DNA of 64,000 nt from Galdieria sulphuraria (lineage: Eukaryota > Rhodophyta > Bangiophyceae > Galdieriales > Galdieriaceae), in the NCBI RefSeq assembly GCF_000341285.1, contig NW_005178465.1, positions 1-64,000 on the forward strand. Reading direction: 5' to 3'. Numbering within the stretch: position 1 is the stretch's first letter; the number at the start of each line of letters is the position of its first letter. Both the position numbers and the translations under genes were made by a program. Below, piece after piece: positions 58,141 through 64,000 of the stretch. Below the pieces are notes generated by a model. It saw only the letters and a program-made list of their open reading frames with translations. It had not been told where the DNA came from and did no database searches.

Positions 58141-60927
58141 ATGGGAGTGAAAGGTTTATGGGAACTAGTCGCTCCCGTAGGTAGGCGAGTATCCTTGGAT
58201 ACCGTCAGAAACAAGACTTTAGCTGTCGACGTTTCTATTTGGCTAACCCAATTTTTATATGCTATGAGAGACTCGGAAGGAGAACTCATTCGCAACGCTC
58301 ACTTGTTGGGTATCTTGAGACGTTGTTGCAAACTTATCTTTTACAATGTGACACCAATATTTGTTTTCGATGGAGCTACTCCTCAGTTGAAGAGAAGGAC
58401 ACTCAACTCAAGGCGGAATCAACGAAACAAACAGAAGGTCAAATTGCGCCGTCTTGCTGAACAAATTGTACTAAATGAATTGAAGTTGAAAAAGTTAAAA
58501 GAGAAAACACAAAAGGAACCAAAACGAACTGAGAACCAAGTTGACACAGGAGTTAATTCCCGTGACTTGTATAACCAATATATGGACACAGTTTTGAAAG
58601 CCACTTTAGAGAGGAATAATGCGGAAACTGAAAAGAATACTGAGCAACTTGACAGTGAAGCACTTGATGATAACCTGGAACAAAGAGACTCTATAACAGA
58701 AGAGCCGGAAATTGAAGCTCATTCCAACGAAACGGAAGAAGATAAAGACAAAGAAGATAACCTCACCAATGTAGAAGTTTCCAATTTATCGGAGAACACT
58801 GTTTCCTTTGAGAAAGAAGAGTACGAAGTGCCAAATTTCTGTGAAATGAGCTCAGACTCTCTTGCGTTACTGCCACCTGAAATGTTTGAAACAGTTGTTT
58901 CTGAAATTCGCAGTAGAGAAAGAAATCTTCACAGAGAAGAGTTTATAAAAGTTGAAAACAATCCTGCTGACTTTTCACAGAAGCAACTTGAAGGCTTCCT
59001 TCGTTTGTCATTGACGAAGAGAGAAGTTATGAAGGCTCGTGCAACAGCCTACTCTCATTTGGGACATGGAAGACGTCGCATTGCATCCGATCCTGGTAAA
59101 AACTACACGCTTACTAAAACAGTTGATTCAGTACCTGAAAATGGAGATGCTCTGGAGCCAAATGATTCATACCAGTTTCCTACTATTTTTCGAGTGGAAA
59201 GTAGCATAGACAATAATAACAACAAGGTCGATGAAGGCTTGGAGTGGACGAGATTGGTTTCAAATACTGAGAGGCACTTAGAGTCTTTAGAGAAAAGGGA
59301 ATCTGTTATGGAATTGGGCAAAGGTAATGAAGAATTTTATGAAGGAAATCTGGAAGAAGAAGATGAAGATATCGAATGGATTGCATGTCCTCCTGACGCC
59401 AATTGCAATTTTGTAGAACAGAAAGTTTATTCAAAAGCTGAGGTGGAATTGGATGTCATGGAACAGAATGTTAGAGATGGAACAAATCTGTATAGAGACA
59501 ATTCTTCTTCGGCTGAACTCGGTTTGCATCTGGACGAAGATAATACAGAAGACGAAATCATGACAACTGATATTCAATCGGCCATATATTCTTCGCTTGC
59601 AAATGAACAGTGTTCGGAGCGTAAAACTGAAACATGTGCCGATAGTTATCAGAACTATTCAGAAGATATCCCCAAAGTTTTGATACCGGATAAAGATGAT
59701 AATGTGACGAGTTTACAAGTGGGAAAGGAGGATTCAGAGGATATGATTTCCTCGAAAGTTGATGAAGAGAAGGATTCTTTCTCTTATTTTGGGGATACTC
59801 AAGATACTTACTTTGAGGAATCTCTAGATGAGGAAGACAGAGACAGAGAAGTATCAAGAGACTTTATTTTGCCAGATGAAAAGCTGGAAAACTTGTTTCA
59901 AGAGTTTGAAAAGGAACGTAGGGAGTTACGTCAAGAATTTACTCATTTGAAAAGCGGATCTGACATCATTACTGATGAGATGTGTGAAGAAATTCGTGAA
60001 TTACTTAGAATGCTAGGAATACCCTATATCCAAGCTCCAATGGAAGCCGAGGCTCAGTGTGCATATTTCAGTCAAGTTGGTCTTGTAGAAGGCGTCGTCA
60101 CAGAAGATAGTGATGCTTTTCTATTTGGGGCAAAAACTGTATTTCGAAACATTTTTGAAGACAAGAAATACGTAGAACAATATGAAATGGAAGACATTGA
60201 AAGATATCTCGGTCTTAACCGGGAAAAGTTGATATTGTTATCTCTACTATTGGGAAGTGATTATACCCAAGGCATTCATGGAGTGGGTGTTGTAAATGCA
60301 ACGGAAATAATGAGAGCGTTTCCAAGCTTTGAAGAACTCATCGAGTTTGCCCATTGGGCAAATCAGTTGTCTCTTAAAGAAGAAAGAATCTCTTTAGACT
60401 CAGAGGACCCCAACTTTGTCAAGAACGAATTCTTTTTAAAGCATCGCAAGATGAAAAGAAATTGGGTAATACATGATTCTTTTCCTAACAAGCATGTGGT
60501 TGATGCTTACAGGTATCCAATGGTTGACACCAGTTCTATAGAGTTTCATTGCCAAAGACCGAATATAGCGCAACTTGTTGAATTCTGTAGAGCCAAATTC
60601 GGTTGGAACTCGGACAAAGTTAAGAAACTGGTTATTCCTGTATTGAAAGCGTACGATGCAAGGAATCAGCGACAAACTTGCATCGAGCAATATTTCCATC
60701 CTATGCGTTTTGCAAAGATCAAAAGTAAGAGACTAGAAAATGCAGTTCGTGGAATTACAAGGGCAGTTGATGAGGAAATGTTTCTATCTCAAACGAGGGA
60801 GGAACATGTGGACGATGCAACTTGTGAAACTCTTGATGCAGTGTCCCCCAGAAAGAGGAAGAAGAAACAAAAGAAGAGTACTAAAGAGAGACGTAAGAAA
60901 TCTTCATCTGTTGAAAGTGACCCATGA
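58141..60927 (+). CDS. DNA repair endonuclease XPG/Rad2 homologue
   Basis: Structure-specific endonuclease that makes the 3' incision in nucleotide excision repair. Intronless, 928 aa. The N region (1-95) begins MGVKGLWELVAPVGRRV and contains DVSIWLTQFLYAMRD and PIFVFDGATPQLK with metal-binding Asp residues. An acidic, unstructured spacer of about 500 residues follows, typical of XPG as against FEN1 or EXO1. The I region (about 615-715) has GIPYIQAPMEAEAQCAYF, VTEDSDAFLFGA and LGSDYTQGIHGVG, with the catalytic acidic residues and the helix-hairpin-helix. Near residue 845 QTCIEQYF fits a PCNA-binding PIP box exactly. The C terminus is Lys-rich (RKKKQKKSTKERRKK), a likely nuclear signal. Confidence 0.93.
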   Translation: MGVKGLWELVAPVGRRVSLDTVRNKTLAVDVSIWLTQFLYAMRDSEGELIRNAHLLGILRRCCKLIFYNVTPIFVFDGATPQLKRRTLNSRRNQRNKQKVKLRRLAEQIVLNELKLKKLKEKTQKEPKRTENQVDTGVNSRDLYNQYMDTVLKATLERNNAETEKNTEQLDSEALDDNLEQRDSITEEPEIEAHSNETEEDKDKEDNLTNVEVSNLSENTVSFEKEEYEVPNFCEMSSDSLALLPPEMFETVVSEIRSRERNLHREEFIKVENNPADFSQKQLEGFLRLSLTKREVMKARATAYSHLGHGRRRIASDPGKNYTLTKTVDSVPENGDALEPNDSYQFPTIFRVESSIDNNNNKVDEGLEWTRLVSNTERHLESLEKRESVMELGKGNEEFYEGNLEEEDEDIEWIACPPDANCNFVEQKVYSKAEVELDVMEQNVRDGTNLYRDNSSSAELGLHLDEDNTEDEIMTTDIQSAIYSSLANEQCSERKTETCADSYQNYSEDIPKVLIPDKDDNVTSLQVGKEDSEDMISSKVDEEKDSFSYFGDTQDTYFEESLDEEDRDREVSRDFILPDEKLENLFQEFEKERRELRQEFTHLKSGSDIITDEMCEEIRELLRMLGIPYIQAPMEAEAQCAYFSQVGLVEGVVTEDSDAFLFGAKTVFRNIFEDKKYVEQYEMEDIERYLGLNREKLILLSLLLGSDYTQGIHGVGVVNATEIMRAFPSFEELIEFAHWANQLSLKEERISLDSEDPNFVKNEFFLKHRKMKRNWVIHDSFPNKHVVDAYRYPMVDTSSIEFHCQRPNIAQLVEFCRAKFGWNSDKVKKLVIPVLKAYDARNQRQTCIEQYFHPMRFAKIKSKRLENAVRGITRAVDEEMFLSQTREEHVDDATCETLDAVSPRKRKKKQKKSTKERRKKSSSVESDP

Positions 60928-61039
60928 GATATCGGGATCATTTCATTTATTCAACACGTTTGCAGTCACAAGGGGAACATTATAAACATTTTACAATATA
61001 ACGCGTTGTAGAAATATTGAATAGGATACAGAAAATTCT

Positions 61040-62842
<1,803 letters not shown>

Positions 62843-64000
62843 ATGGAATTTGGTATACATTCTGTTGCTGGAAAACGAAAGCAAATGGAAGATAGGCACT
62901 CATCCCAAGTCATTCAGGTAGAAACCAAAAATGGTAAAGAAACTTTGGGTTTGTTTGCCGTCTACGATGGACACGGAGGAGATTTCGCGGTAAGTTACTT
63001 TTGTCTTGTACTTTTGGAAATATATGTTTTAGGCCGACTATTGTGCAAAACATTTTACCGAAACTCTTTTACAACATCCCCTTTTTCCTAACGAGTATGT
63101 TTGTTGAGTATTATCTCCTTCAGTTGTATCGACTGAGGAACCTCGTAGTATTCCCACAGCTTTGAAAGAAACTTGTGAGAATTTTGATGCTCGTCTATTG
63201 GAAGAGTCGTCGAAAGTGAAGACGTATTCTGGTTGTACTCTCAATTATTTACTAGTTGGTTCACAGTGTCTTTACTGTTGCAACGTGGGGGATTCTCGTG
63301 CAGTTTTATCGAGAAATGGAGTTGCTATTGCGTTATCAAAAGATCATAACATTTCTAATGCTGCTGAAGTTTCTCGAGTCAAGCAAGCTGGTGGGTTCAT
63401 TACGCATCGAGGAATCAACGATTATATGTCAGTGACGCGGGCTTTGGGCGACTTGGATTTAAAAGGCCATAAACAGAAAGTGTTTCCTTGTCTAGATTTG
63501 AAAGCAGATTTGGTTATAGCTACTCCTGATATTGCTATGATCGACTTACAACCGGATGATGAATTTCTCATTATTGCAAGTGATGGTTTATGGTGTCGAT
63601 TGAACGACACGGAAGCAGTCAAATTGACTCTCAAGACGTTGAGACAATACGCAAGTCCTAAAATTGCTGCCAAAACACTCATCAAGACGGCACTTTCCAT
63701 GGGTTCAGTGGATAATATAACAGCCATAGTTGTTGTTTTACATAGACAGGAATTGATGAAAGATGTAACTGTACATGGTGGTAATATATTTGGTTCATTT
63801 CAGCGGTCTCGAAAGATGATGGAATATGATTCTTCAGATGATTCTGGACATGGACGTCGTTTATTTCTAAATGAGTTTCAGAATGGCAAAGGGAAAGAGA
63901 TTTCGTTGCTCGGAAAGAACCCATCAAGTCACAATGATGATTCTCGCACCTCCAATAAAGATACTTGTAAAACATCATCTGAAGCAAGTAATCATAAAAA
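62843..64000 (+). CDS. PP2C family serine/threonine phosphatase (3' end cut by window)
   Basis: Metal-dependent protein phosphatase. Begins MEFGIHSVAGKRKQMEDRHSS at 62843. Intron 1 starts after GGDFA and ends at a TTTTAG near 63033. Intron 2 (GTATGT donor near 63095, acceptor CGTAG near 63148) keeps the frame: the sequence reads PLFPN, then D, then IPTALKETCENF. Catalytic motifs: MEDRH, VYDGHGGDFA (metal-binding Asp and Gly), NVGDSRAVLSRNG, LSKDHN, VTRALGD, ASDGLW and DNITAIVV, a complete catalytic core. A Ser/Asp-rich tail follows and continues past the window edge, so the stop is not seen. The target is unknown. Confidence 0.9.

Overview
The window reads as the end of a chromosome from a cyanidiophyte red alga, most likely Galdieria. 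I infer this from AT-rich, very gene-dense DNA in which nearly every intron I could place is 41-59 nt long, from a lumenal photosystem II protein resembling the red-algal PsbQ', and from a probable bacterial-type peptidase gene among ordinary eukaryotic genes. No species label is visible, so this is inference.

Region 1 (1-13.3 kb) has no convincing host gene. It opens with a diverged tandem repeat of about 1.15-1.22 kb, each unit made of a C-rich (pyrimidine) block and an AT-rich spacer. AT-rich DNA follows, in which two old, broken Ty1/copia-like elements can just be recognised, both on the minus strand. This looks subtelomeric.

Region 2 (13.3-24 kb) is a small family of large intronless genes. 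Two intact tandem copies encode proteins of 705 and 743 aa with a P-loop NTPase domain followed by a possible PD-(D/E)xK-like nuclease domain, an architecture reminiscent of Crinkler/RHS-type proteins. A third, decayed copy lies about 2 kb downstream with its own copy of the 3' flank. This is the least explained part of the window and the best candidate for something undescribed.

Region 3 (24-64 kb) is compact housekeeping DNA on both strands: an amino acid permease; two K+-independent (type II) H+-pyrophosphatases; protein-L-isoaspartate methyltransferase; a 3-hydroxyisobutyrate dehydrogenase-like enzyme next to 6-phosphogluconate dehydrogenase; a small coiled-coil protein; a DmpA-like S58 peptidase; the PsbQ'-like protein; an MRG protein and UTP6 58 bp apart; an AGC-VIII kinase; CCT8; a kinase-only PPIP5K/VIP1; LC8; a BAT2-domain protein; an M1 aminopeptidase; proteasome alpha-5; a BET bromodomain protein; XPG; SRP54; and a PP2C cut by the window edge. 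Several pairs are head-to-head with 130-440 bp between start codons, implying shared promoters. The genes do not form one pathway. They cover proteostasis (CCT8, alpha-5, M1, SRP54, PCMT), chromatin and repair (MRG, BET, XPG), signalling (AGC kinase, PPIP5K, PP2C) and proton, pyrophosphate and redox balance (two PPases, 6PGDH).

Gene models with splice sites were worked out by eye. Where exon sums are given, they are exact multiples of three.
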